Assembly: GCA_024640445.1 (NCBI GenBank)
Contig: JAHEEZ010000076.1
Coordinates: forward strand, 1 to 14,340
Direction of reading: 5' to 3'
DNA length: 14,340 nucleotides
Source: Acidobacteriota bacterium
GTDB taxonomy: Bacteria > Acidobacteriota > Blastocatellia > Pyrinomonadales > Pyrinomonadaceae
In this document: one piece after another, positions 7,940-14,167 of the stretch
Layout of the letters: each line of letters starts with the position of its first letter
Position numbering within the stretch: position 1 is the first letter of the stretch
Position numbers and translations under genes: made by a program
The notes under the pieces: generated by a model
Told to the model about the DNA's origin: nothing
Database searches by the model: none
Seen by the model: the letters and a program-made list of their open reading frames with translations, nothing else

Positions 7940-9217
7940 ATGACTACAAATTTTGAGATAAAAGACATTCAGCTTGAACAGTATTCGCTTGATAACGGCC
8001 TTCGAGTCGTCCTTAACCCGGACAATTCCATTCCGGTCGTTTCAGTGGCTGTCTACTACGACGTCGGATCAAGAAACGAACGCGAAGGCAAGTCGGGCTT
8101 CGCCCACCTTTTCGAGCATATGATGTTCCAGGGTTCTGAGAACGTGGGAAAGGCGGAACATTTCCAGTTCATTATGAAGGCCGGCGGCACGATGAACGGA
8201 ACGACAAGTTCGGAGCGTACGAATTACTTTGAGACGGTTCCTGCAAACCAGCTTCCGCTTGCGCTTTGGCTTGAAAGCGACCGGATGCGTGCGCTTGCGG
8301 TCACGCAGGAGAACCTTGATAACCAGCGGGAAGCGGTCAAGGAAGAAAAGCGTCTGCGTTACGACAATCAGCCTTACGGACAGATCTTCGATATTCTCAT
8401 TTCGATGATGTACCAGAATTTCGCAAACGCTCATTCCACGATCGGGTCTATGGAAGACCTTGATGACGCTACTGTGGAAGACGTCCGTGAATTCTTCAGG
8501 ATCTATTACGCGCCGAACAACGCAGTGCTTGTCATATCCGGCGCGTTTGACGATGACACGGCAAGATCCCTTGTCGAGAAGTATTTCGGCAGTATCGCCT
8601 CTCAGCCGGTGCCGCCCTCGCTGGACGTTACCGAGCCTGTGGAGGTTTCCGAGAATTACAAGGAATATGTCGACAAACTGGCGCCGCTTCCCGCTTTTCT
8701 GATGGGCTGGAAGATCCCACCGCGCCGATCGAAGGAATTTCACGCGCTCTATCTTGCCGGGAAACTGCTTTATGACGGCGAAAGCTCCAGGCTTTACCAA
8801 AAACTTGTGAAAGGCGAGGAGTCGGTTACTCAGCTGTTCGGCTTTACAGACGAGCGAAGAGGACCGTCCGGGATCATGATCGGTGCGATCCCGAAACCGG
8901 AAAAGGACCTCGACGAGATCAGAAAGACGATCGTCGGAGAGATCCGCGATCTTGCGGAAAAGGGTCCGAGCGCGCCAGAGCTGGAGAAACTGCGCAACCA
9001 GCTCATCAACGACGAAGTGCGGTCTAGGCAGTCGTCGCTGTCGAGAGCCCAGAGCCTGGCGGAATACGCCCTCTACGATGGCGACCCGTCCGTCGTCAAT
9101 ACGGAGATCAGCGAACTTCTTGGGATAACCGGCGAGGACATAAGAACAGCGACGGAGAAATATCTGAACACTGACAACAGAGCACTTCTTGATATCGTGC
9201 CGCAGAACGCGGCCTGA
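7940..9217 (+). CDS. M16 family zinc peptidase, catalytic subunit
   Basis: A 425-residue pitrilysin/mitochondrial-processing-peptidase relative with the inverted zinc motif HLFEH at residues 56-60 (GFAHLFEHMMFQGSENV). The third ligand is likely E135 or E136 in NQREAVKEEKRLR, about 75 residues later as expected. The remaining pattern (GGTMNGTTSSERTNYFETVP, then YYAPNNAVLVISGAFD) is typical of the M16B half-clamshell. No signal peptide is visible at the N-terminus (MTTNFEIKDIQLEQY), so location is uncertain and the cytoplasm is the simplest reading. AAGGGA lies nine bases before the ATG. The next gene is the partner half and follows after 50 bases. M16B enzymes work as dimers that enclose peptides, so the pair probably forms one heterodimeric peptidase. 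Confidence 0.92.
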   Translation: MTTNFEIKDIQLEQYSLDNGLRVVLNPDNSIPVVSVAVYYDVGSRNEREGKSGFAHLFEHMMFQGSENVGKAEHFQFIMKAGGTMNGTTSSERTNYFETVPANQLPLALWLESDRMRALAVTQENLDNQREAVKEEKRLRYDNQPYGQIFDILISMMYQNFANAHSTIGSMEDLDDATVEDVREFFRIYYAPNNAVLVISGAFDDDTARSLVEKYFGSIASQPVPPSLDVTEPVEVSENYKEYVDKLAPLPAFLMGWKIPPRRSKEFHALYLAGKLLYDGESSRLYQKLVKGEESVTQLFGFTDERRGPSGIMIGAIPKPEKDLDEIRKTIVGEIRDLAEKGPSAPELEKLRNQLINDEVRSRQSSLSRAQSLAEYALYDGDPSVVNTEISELLGITGEDIRTATEKYLNTDNRALLDIVPQNAA

Positions 9218-9267
9218 CCCGGCAATTGCCGTAAACAACGAACCAACAGTTGTTGGCTAAAGGAAAT

Positions 9268-10977
9268 ATGACAGAGGATTTTAGAAAGCATCCCCCGGAA
9301 CCGCTTGAGGCGATTCCCTTCGGCGTCCCGAAGCCCGTTGAGACAACTCTCTCATGCGGCCTCAAAGTTGTAGCTGTTCACGACAAACGCCAGCCGCTGG
9401 TGAACTTCAGGCTTTTGTTTCTGACGGGTGATATTAACGATCCGTCCGACAGGACCGGCGTTTCATCCGCGATGGCATCGCTATTGAATGAAGGAACGGA
9501 AGGCTATACGAGCAGGGAACTCGCGGAGGCGATCGACGCGATCGGTGCAGATCTTTCGGCAGGCTCAGGATCCGACCATTCCGTGGTTAAGGCATCGGCG
9601 CTGTCGATGTTCGCCCCAAGGATCCTGGACCTAATGGCGGAACTTGTTCTGCGTCCTGTCTTCCCGGAGGAGGAGCTGGATCTCTACAAGCAGAACACGA
9701 TAGAAGGCCTGAAATACCAAAGATCGCAGCCGGATTTTCTTGCTGACGAGCAGGTGGCGAGGATCGTCTACGGCAAACACCCGTATTCGGTGAATTCGCC
9801 TACGCCCGACGAAATAAACCGGCTCGAGCGCGGATGGCTGACCGAATTCCATTCCGGGACGTTCGTGCCGAACAACGCGATCCTTATCGCGGTCGGCGAC
9901 ATCGCACCGGAGACTTTGTTCGCAGAACTGGAATCCCGTTTTTCGGACTGGCGACCGGCGGATATCTTTGATCCCGAACTGCCTGCTTTTCCGGAACGTT
10001 CCGCTAAAACCCTCACGATTGTCGACAGACCCGGATCGACCCAGGCCAATATCGTACTCTCGAACCTTGCCATCGACAGGCGGAGCCCCGATTACTTTCC
10101 TGTGCTCCTGATGAACCAGGTGCTGGGTGCAGGAGCGTCGTCAAGGCTGTTTATGAATCTCCGCGAGGAGAAGGGTTACACATACGGCGCCTATTCCAGG
10201 ATATACGCGAAGCGTTTTGGGGGTTCCTTTGAAGCGACTGCGGAGGTTCGCACGGCGGTAACCGGCGATTCACTTAAGGAGTTCTTCATGGAACTCGAGA
10301 GGATCCGGTCTGAAAGCGTACCTGAAAATGAACTGGCAGATGCACGGAATTTTCTTACAGGAGTGTTCCCGATTCGGGTTGAGACACAGGGCGGCCTGAC
10401 CGGTCAGATCGTATCCCAGAGACTTTACGGTCTTCCTGATGACTATCTTGAAACCTACTGCGAAAAAGTAAGCGCCGTAACCGCTGAAGATGTTGCCCGT
10501 GTGGCGGGCCTCTATGTACATCCTGAGTCGGTTGCGATCGTGATAGTTGGCGATGCGGAAGAGGTGCTTCCGCAAGCCCGCGCGTATTCGGAGGATGTGG
10601 AGATCTTCGATACGGAAGGCCGACAGAAGAGCGTTGAAGAGTACGTAACCCCAGCGGGAGAAGAGGTGGATGTTTCCGGCCGATGGGACCTTGTCGTTGT
10701 CGCACAGGGCCAGGAACTTCCGCTGATGCTCGATCTCGAGCAGGACGGCGGTGCGCTGAAGGGCCATCTGGAATCTATGCTCGGCCAGGGAAGTATGGAG
10801 GAGGGCGAGGTATCAGGCGGCAGGATCAAAGGGACGATCAATACTGAGTTCCAGGGACAAGAGATCGAACTTGCGATAAAAGGTAGCGTCACCGGTGACG
10901 AGATGACGGGCACGGTCACAATACCCGTTATGCCAGAACCGATGGAGTTCACAGGTAAGCGAGTTTCAAGGGAATAA
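9268..10977 (+). CDS. M16 family non-catalytic subunit with C-terminal extension
   Basis: A 569-residue second half of an M16B pair. Aligned by eye with its neighbour, the HLFEH position reads SAMAS (residues 67-71, in GVSSAMASLLNEGTEGYTS), so the zinc site is gone. The conserved Arg/Tyr motif of the second domain is kept (RLFMNLREEKGYTYGAYS, 293-310), which in the family contacts substrate. This division of labour is well known in M16B heterodimers. Residues 471-569 form an extra domain beginning GRWDL and rich in short beta strands and Gly turns (LDLEQDGGALKGHL, GEVSGGRIKGTI, GSVTGDEMTGTVTI). It resembles a small beta-barrel module that I have no firm family name for. The start is taken as ATG 9268, with AGGA just three bases upstream; TTG 9250 would add six residues. 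A strong terminator follows. Confidence 0.9.
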   Translation: MTEDFRKHPPEPLEAIPFGVPKPVETTLSCGLKVVAVHDKRQPLVNFRLLFLTGDINDPSDRTGVSSAMASLLNEGTEGYTSRELAEAIDAIGADLSAGSGSDHSVVKASALSMFAPRILDLMAELVLRPVFPEEELDLYKQNTIEGLKYQRSQPDFLADEQVARIVYGKHPYSVNSPTPDEINRLERGWLTEFHSGTFVPNNAILIAVGDIAPETLFAELESRFSDWRPADIFDPELPAFPERSAKTLTIVDRPGSTQANIVLSNLAIDRRSPDYFPVLLMNQVLGAGASSRLFMNLREEKGYTYGAYSRIYAKRFGGSFEATAEVRTAVTGDSLKEFFMELERIRSESVPENELADARNFLTGVFPIRVETQGGLTGQIVSQRLYGLPDDYLETYCEKVSAVTAEDVARVAGLYVHPESVAIVIVGDAEEVLPQARAYSEDVEIFDTEGRQKSVEEYVTPAGEEVDVSGRWDLVVVAQGQELPLMLDLEQDGGALKGHLESMLGQGSMEEGEVSGGRIKGTINTEFQGQEIELAIKGSVTGDEMTGTVTIPVMPEPMEFTGKRVSRE

Positions 10978-11007
10978 AGAGCGGAGATAACCTAGAAGAA
11001 TGTATAG

Positions 11008-11039
11008 AGGCCGCCATCAGGGCGGCCTTTTGTTTTTTT
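11008..11039 (+). terminator. Rho-independent terminator of the M16 pair
   Basis: AGGCCGCC (11008-11015) pairs with GGCGGCCT (11021-11028) around a 5-base loop, followed by TTTGTTTTTTT. It lies 30 bases after the M16 stop. The core GGCCGCC/GGCGGCC is the same as in the terminator at 12894-12933. Confidence 0.9.
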
Positions 11040-11054
11040 AGGATTCGATGCGGG

Positions 11055-11195
11055 TCACTCGGTTGCCGCATCGCTGATCTTCGCGTCCGGAGCGTTCTTG
11101 CCAACGGATGCTATGCCCTTTTCCATATTTGCCTTGGACGAGTAGATTTCGCTGCGCCCGATCTCTTTTTCGGTCCTGAATCGGACCGTTTCCGA
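11055..11195 (-). pseudogene. DUF1508 (YegP-like) domain relic, in frame behind the Rad52-like stop
   Basis: Reading on past the TGA at 11196-11198 in the same frame gives 46 further codons to a TGA at 11055-11057. Their end matches the second half of a DUF1508/YegP repeat: IGRSEIYSSKANMEKGIASV followed by KNAPDAKISD. In complete family members this is preceded by a strand such as FRFxLKAxNGExI. Here that part is shortened to VRFRTEKE, and no usable start codon with a ribosome site precedes the domain. The simplest reading is the broken remnant of a DUF1508 gene next to, or once fused to, the Rad52-like gene. A sequencing error, or readthrough making a longer fused protein, cannot be excluded from one sequence. 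Confidence 0.6.
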
Positions 11196-11846
11196 TCAGC
11201 CTGCCATGAGGAAACCCGCTTCTGATCCTTCAAAGGATGCATTCAGCTCGCTAAGCAGCAGTTCGGCGCCAACGCGTGACAGTTCGCCGGGCAAACACCC
11301 AAATCTTCTTTCCGATTCGTTGTCGACGTCAACTCCCCCGGCCTTCGCCAGCCTTCGTATAGACCGAATCTGTGAATAGGTGACAAGGTCTGAAAGACAT
11401 GTCGCAACGGAATTGACGGGATGACCTTCGTCACCATCCTTAATTTGGTCCGAGCCCAAAGCGGCCGCGAACTTGGCGGCGGCTTCGGCAAAGGCCATGT
11501 TCTCCGCGGCAACAAATCCGCTGCCTCCGGAAAACTTCGCATAACCAATGCCCTCACGTACGGAACCCGATGCCGTGATGTTGACGATCACGACGGCGTA
11601 TCCTCCGATCAGGCGCGCAGTAGATACCTTGCTCGACCATCCCGGATGTCGGCGATCCATCTCCCCCGTCACCAAAGGAGCATCGCCAGCAGTTGTCACG
11701 TATGTTTCATTATCAAACGAATCTGTCTCGCAAGAAACAGGGAAGTCGAGGACCTTCTTTACATCTTCAGTGCGAATTTCAGAGGTTCGTTCCTCACGGG
11801 CTTGTCGTAATTCCTGGTTCATAAATTCCGCATCTCCGTTGCTCAT
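11196..11846 (-). CDS. Putative Rad52-like single-strand annealing/repair protein
   Basis: A 216-residue cytoplasmic protein. Residues about 66-130 (HPGWSSKV..., GGYAVVIVNITASGSVREGIG, then AENMAFAEAAAKFAAALG) follow the bacterial/phage Rad52-Rad22 pattern: a GW-containing start, beta strands with a modified substrate-analogue-like VREGIG, and a helix resembling AFKRAxxKFGLG. Residues about 152-203 (LVTYSQIRSIRRLAKAGGVD, then ERRFGCLPGELSRVGAELLLSEL) match the small helical domain often found at the C-terminus of such proteins (xTxKQxxxIxxLAxxxG ... ERFG ... LxxxEAxxLIxxL). That domain match is stronger than the core match. The ATG at 11844-11846 has AGGT six bases upstream. The longer ATG at 11886-11888 has no ribosome site and lies inside a putative operator. 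The gene diverges from an XRE regulator across a symmetric control region. Function is by resemblance only. Confidence 0.5.
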   Translation of the reverse strand: MSNGDAEFMNQELRQAREERTSEIRTEDVKKVLDFPVSCETDSFDNETYVTTAGDAPLVTGEMDRRHPGWSSKVSTARLIGGYAVVIVNITASGSVREGIGYAKFSGGSGFVAAENMAFAEAAAKFAAALGSDQIKDGDEGHPVNSVATCLSDLVTYSQIRSIRRLAKAGGVDVDNESERRFGCLPGELSRVGAELLLSELNASFEGSEAGFLMAG

Positions 11847-11880
11847 CGATCTACCTGACACACCGTGCAAATGAAGCAGG

Positions 11881-11898
11881 TGTTTCATCTGTGAAACA
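11881..11898. promoter_or_regulatory. Operator-like palindrome O1 at the Rad52-like promoter
   Basis: TGTTTCA-TCTG-TGAAACA is a perfect inverted repeat of 7-base half-sites. It touches the -10 box of the leftward promoter and covers its predicted start site, where a bound repressor would block transcription. The neighbouring XRE protein is the obvious candidate ligand. Confidence 0.65.
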
Positions 11899-11926
11899 AA
11901 ATACCACTCTGTTGCAAATGTTGCAA
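11898..11926 (-). promoter_or_regulatory. Leftward promoter for the Rad52-like gene
   Basis: On the minus strand, TTGCAA (11926-11921), a 17-base spacer and TATTTT (11903-11898) form a sigma-70-like promoter with a predicted start near 11891. This leaves a leader of about 45 bases to the ATG at 11846. The same hexamers and spacing recur in the rightward promoter. Confidence 0.5.
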
Positions 11927-11936
11927 GTGTGAAACA
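11919..11936. promoter_or_regulatory. Operator-like palindrome O2 over the leftward -35 box
   Basis: TGTTGCA-AGTG-TGAAACA has the same 7-4-7 layout as O1 with one changed base in the left half-site. It overlaps the -35 box (TTGCAA) of the leftward promoter. A further lone TGTTGCAA lies at 11910-11917 and another at 11940-11947. Confidence 0.5.
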
Positions 11937-11941
11937 AGGTG

Positions 11942-11970
11942 TTGCAATTAAAATTTCTTTATGATATTTT
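11942..11970 (+). promoter_or_regulatory. Rightward promoter for the XRE regulator and membrane protein
   Basis: TTGCAA (11942-11947), a 17-base spacer and TATTTT (11965-11970) mirror the leftward promoter exactly. The predicted start is near 11977, inside O3, giving a leader of about 70 bases to the ATG at 12046. An alternative -10, TATGAT at 11960-11965, lacks a good -35 box at the right distance. Confidence 0.5.
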
Positions 11971-11987
11971 GTTTTACGGATGAGACA
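11970..11987. promoter_or_regulatory. Operator-like palindrome O3 at the XRE promoter
   Basis: TGTTTTA-CGGA-TGAGACA is an imperfect copy of O1; each half-site matches the consensus at 6 of 7 bases. It sits one base into the -10 box and over the predicted start, the same relation O1 has to the leftward promoter. This supports autoregulation of the XRE gene. Confidence 0.5.
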
Positions 11988-12045
11988 AGGTTCGAAAACG
12001 CACTCTTCTAACGTACGTACAAAAAAGGCATTGGAGAATCAAACA

Positions 12046-12459
12046 ATGGTGAGAAAAACCAATAACGACAGGCTTATTAGCACGATGGAACTTGGACGTG
12101 TAATAAAGCGGAGGCGTGAGGAATTAGGATTAAGTCTGCGGGACGTTGCAGACAAGACCAGCGTATCCGCCTCAACGCTTTCGAGGATCGAGAATGGGAC
12201 CGGAAAGCCTGATGCGGATAACATCGCCAGGCTGACAAACTGGCTTGATATGCCGATCGACCGTGTGATGAAGGTCAAGAAGTCCGACAATAAGGTCGAA
12301 CCGGTGATCTACTATCCCCACGAGGCCACTCCTGAAATAGTGGAGGCCCACTTAAGGGCTGACAAGAACCTTTCGGAAGAAACAGCATCGGCGCTTTCGG
12401 AACTGTTCCGGGTCGCTTATACGCAGTTCGCGGGTCCGGACAAAAAGAAGAAGGTCTAA
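12046..12459 (+). CDS. XRE-family helix-turn-helix transcription regulator
   Basis: A 137-residue DNA-binding protein. The HTH_3 domain covers about 15-72: LGRVIKRRREELGLSLRDVA, DKTSVSASTLSRIENGTGKP and DADNIARLTNWLDMP, with recognition helix SASTLSRIENG. The C-terminal part (about 95-127, IVEAHLRADKNLSEETASAL then SELFRVAYTQFA) forms one or two helices and recalls the tail of XRE proteins often paired with ImmA/IrrE metallopeptidases, but no such peptidase is here. The ATG at 12046 has GGAG nine bases upstream. The ATG at 11980 would add 22 residues but has no ribosome site and lies in operator O3. The gene is transcribed away from the Rad52-like gene and is followed after 27 bases by a small membrane protein, probably in one operon. 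It most likely binds the palindromes at 11881-11987 and represses both directions, including its own. Confidence 0.9.
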   Translation: MVRKTNNDRLISTMELGRVIKRRREELGLSLRDVADKTSVSASTLSRIENGTGKPDADNIARLTNWLDMPIDRVMKVKKSDNKVEPVIYYPHEATPEIVEAHLRADKNLSEETASALSELFRVAYTQFAGPDKKKKV

Positions 12460-12486
12460 CAGAATATGCAATCGCAGGAAACCGTG

Positions 12487-12876
12487 ATGGAAAACATTCA
12501 GACAGGCGCTGAGGCGCAAACCGAGAACGCTTTCGCATTTGATACGACCTTTGTCCTCTTCTTTTTGTCGATGGACCTTGGTCAAAGGGGTTTCTTTTCG
12601 ATCGATGGCATGGTGATGGCGGTCGCTTTGGTCGCTGTGATGCTGATGCCGTTTTTGCTCGAAACCGGCGAGGAGGTTTCGTTCGGCAGATGGGCTGCCG
12701 AGCGCGGCGTGATCGCCGGATTCGGCGCTTTTGCCGGACTGGCCTTTAGTGCCTCGGTTGGCACACTTTTTCCTCAAGCGCTTGAGTCATTGCCATTTAC
12801 ACTGCTGATAATGGCCTCCATGGTGAGTTGTTTCATGACGTTTGCGTCGTTCCTGGGGTTCAGGTTGGCGAGATGA
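12487..12876 (+). CDS. Small integral membrane protein, unknown function
   Basis: A 129-residue protein with no family I recognise. The first 16 residues are polar, followed by a short hydrophobic stretch (FVLFFLSMDL). Three clear membrane segments follow at about 37-58 (FSIDGMVMAVALVAVMLMPFLL), 72-96 and 102-125. Acidic residues and one Arg sit in the loop between segments one and two (ETGEEVSFGRWAAERG). The chain ends in RLAR. There is no signal peptide cleavage site and no toxin or transporter motif. The ATG at 12487 has AGGAA six bases upstream; the in-frame ATG at 12466 has only a distant site. It follows the XRE gene by 27 bases and ends at a strong terminator, so it should share the autoregulated transcript. 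Being co-expressed with a regulator opposite a recombination gene makes it a candidate effector or sensor, which is inference only. Confidence 0.75.
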   Translation: MENIQTGAEAQTENAFAFDTTFVLFFLSMDLGQRGFFSIDGMVMAVALVAVMLMPFLLETGEEVSFGRWAAERGVIAGFGAFAGLAFSASVGTLFPQALESLPFTLLIMASMVSCFMTFASFLGFRLAR

Positions 12877-12893
12877 TCTGAGATTTACGAAAT

Positions 12894-12933
12894 AACACGA
12901 AAAGGCCGCCCATTGAGGCGGCCTTTTCGTGTT
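12894..12933. terminator. Bidirectional terminator between the XRE operon and aroF
   Basis: A perfect 17-bp stem, 12894-12910 (AACACGAAAAGGCCGCC) with 12917-12933 (GGCGGCCTTTTCGTGTT), closes a 6-base loop. Because the T run lies inside the symmetric arm, each strand reads GGCGGCC or GGCCGCC followed by TTTTCGTGTT, so it can serve both the plus-strand membrane protein gene and the converging aroF. Confidence 0.85.
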
Positions 12934-12995
12934 CGATTTGTGACCGTGACAGACGGACTGAATGATCGCTGCCGTTCGCGCGATTCCAACAGGAA

Positions 12996-14024
12996 TCAAA
13001 CGGAAACAGTTTCCGCAACCGGCGTGAGCACTTTCCGGATCGCTTTGACCTGCTCATATAGCTCCAGGTACTGGTTTGGAAGCAATGCCTGGGCTCCGTC
13101 GCAAAGTGCCTCTTCAGGGCACGGATGAACTTCTATGATCAGCCCGTCCGCCCCGACGGCAATACCTGCCCTTGCAAGCGGATCGACCAAATAATTCCTG
13201 CCGGTGCCGTGCGACGGGTCTACTATTACAGGAAGGTGAGTGATCTTGTGAAGAGCGGGAACGACAGAGAGATCGAGAGTGTTTCTCGCGTGGCTTCCGA
13301 AGGAACGGATCCCACGTTCACACAGGATCACGTCGTAATTGCCCTCAGCCATTATGTATTCCGCGGCGAGCAAAAGTTCATCAAGAGTCGCCGAAAGGCC
13401 TCTTTTCAAGAGAACCGGCATTCTCGTCTTTCCGACATATTTCAAAAGGGAGAAGTTCTGCATGTTTCTGGCGCCGATCTGTATGCAGTCTCCGTATTTG
13501 TTGACCATGTCGACGCCGTGTTCGTCCATCGCTTCCGTTACGATGTTGAGGCCGAACTGATCCCGGACCTCCGCAAGTATCTTCAGGCCTTCCTCGCCTT
13601 TTCCCTGAAACGCGTACGGCGACGTTCTCGGCTTGAAAGCGCCTCCGCGGAAGAATTTTGCTCCGCTTGCCGCGACCACCTGCGCAATTTCGAACACCTG
13701 GTCCGGATTCTCGACCGCGCAGGGACCGGCGATCATGGCAAGTTCGTCGCCGCCGATCTCTCCGTTTCCAACCTTTATGACTGAACGCTCGGGTCTGAGG
13801 TCTTTCGAAACAAGCTTATATGGCTTCGTGACCCTTATTGCATCCGATACGCCGGGAAGATTCTCAAAATGGGCCCTGTCCACCGCGCCCCGGTTTCCCG
13901 TAATACCGATCGCAGTGCGTGACGCTCCCGGCATAATGTGCGGGCGGAAGCCAAGCGTTTCGACGATCTCAAGGACGCGGTCGATCTCCGCCTCAGTGGC
14001 GGTGGGTTTCATTACGATTAGCAT
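12996..14024 (-). CDS. aroF: 3-deoxy-7-phosphoheptulonate (DAHP) synthase, type I-beta
   Basis: A 342-residue first enzyme of the shikimate pathway, condensing phosphoenolpyruvate and erythrose 4-phosphate. Residues 1-70 form the ferredoxin-like regulatory domain (MLIVMKPTATEAEIDRVLEI) used for feedback control in the Thermotoga-type enzyme. The catalytic barrel follows with AGPCAVEN, RGGAFKPRTSPYAFQG, QIGARNMQN, LLKRG, ERGIRSF and VDPSHGTG. The metal ligands fall at C102, H272, E298 and D309, the same numbers as in T. maritima DAHP synthase as I recall them. Length is normal and the protein looks intact. The ATG has no strong ribosome site. It lies downstream of trpA on the same strand with a 143-base gap, so it may belong to a tryptophan operon or have its own promoter. 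The bidirectional terminator at 12894-12933 ends it. Confidence 0.95.
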   Translation of the reverse strand: MLIVMKPTATEAEIDRVLEIVETLGFRPHIMPGASRTAIGITGNRGAVDRAHFENLPGVSDAIRVTKPYKLVSKDLRPERSVIKVGNGEIGGDELAMIAGPCAVENPDQVFEIAQVVAASGAKFFRGGAFKPRTSPYAFQGKGEEGLKILAEVRDQFGLNIVTEAMDEHGVDMVNKYGDCIQIGARNMQNFSLLKYVGKTRMPVLLKRGLSATLDELLLAAEYIMAEGNYDVILCERGIRSFGSHARNTLDLSVVPALHKITHLPVIVDPSHGTGRNYLVDPLARAGIAVGADGLIIEVHPCPEEALCDGAQALLPNQYLELYEQVKAIRKVLTPVAETVSV

Positions 14025-14062
14025 ATCTGTGTGTTAAACGCCGCGTTCGGCAAGCTATTGAA

Positions 14063-14090
14063 TTTATATTTCCCGCTGATATTTTGCAAA
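14063..14090 (-). promoter_or_regulatory. Candidate aroF promoter
   Basis: On the minus strand, TTTGCA (14090-14085), a 16-base spacer and TATAAA (14068-14063) give 4/6 and 5/6 matches, with a predicted start near 14056 and a leader of about 32 bases. A second TTTGCAA lies further up the gap, near 14115. Without a terminator behind trpA, read-through is equally possible. Nothing else is visible in this 143-base gap. Confidence 0.3.
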
Positions 14091-14167
14091 CCGCGATGAC
14101 CCGTCCGCAGATTGCAAAGTTTCTTCCAGTATTTGATGTATCTGGAGCTTTCCAGGCCTTCGATTCG

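Noticed and set aside
8069..9238. A 389-codon open frame on the minus strand
   Set aside because: It lies wholly opposite the M16 catalytic gene, which has clear zinc-motif homology. The minus-strand translation is rich in Arg, Val and His with no recognisable domain, as expected for an antisense shadow.
11910..11947. Three TGTTGCAA copies as a possible CRISPR-like or iteron repeat
   Set aside because: The units are only 8 bases, at unequal spacing (9 and 21), with no spacers. They are better explained as -35 boxes and operator half-sites; no replication gene is nearby.
12011..12020. Alternating palindrome acgtacgtac in the XRE leader
   Set aside because: It is too short to support a function and is unlike the 7-4-7 operators nearby.
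13001..13015. Inverted repeat CGGAAAC-A-GTTTCCG at the aroF 3' end
   Set aside because: It falls in the last codons of aroF with no T run. The terminator at 12894-12933 is adequate, so this may be coding coincidence.
13125..13784. A 219-codon open frame on the plus strand
   Set aside because: It is opposite aroF, whose motifs are intact along the same stretch. The plus-strand protein shows no family features.
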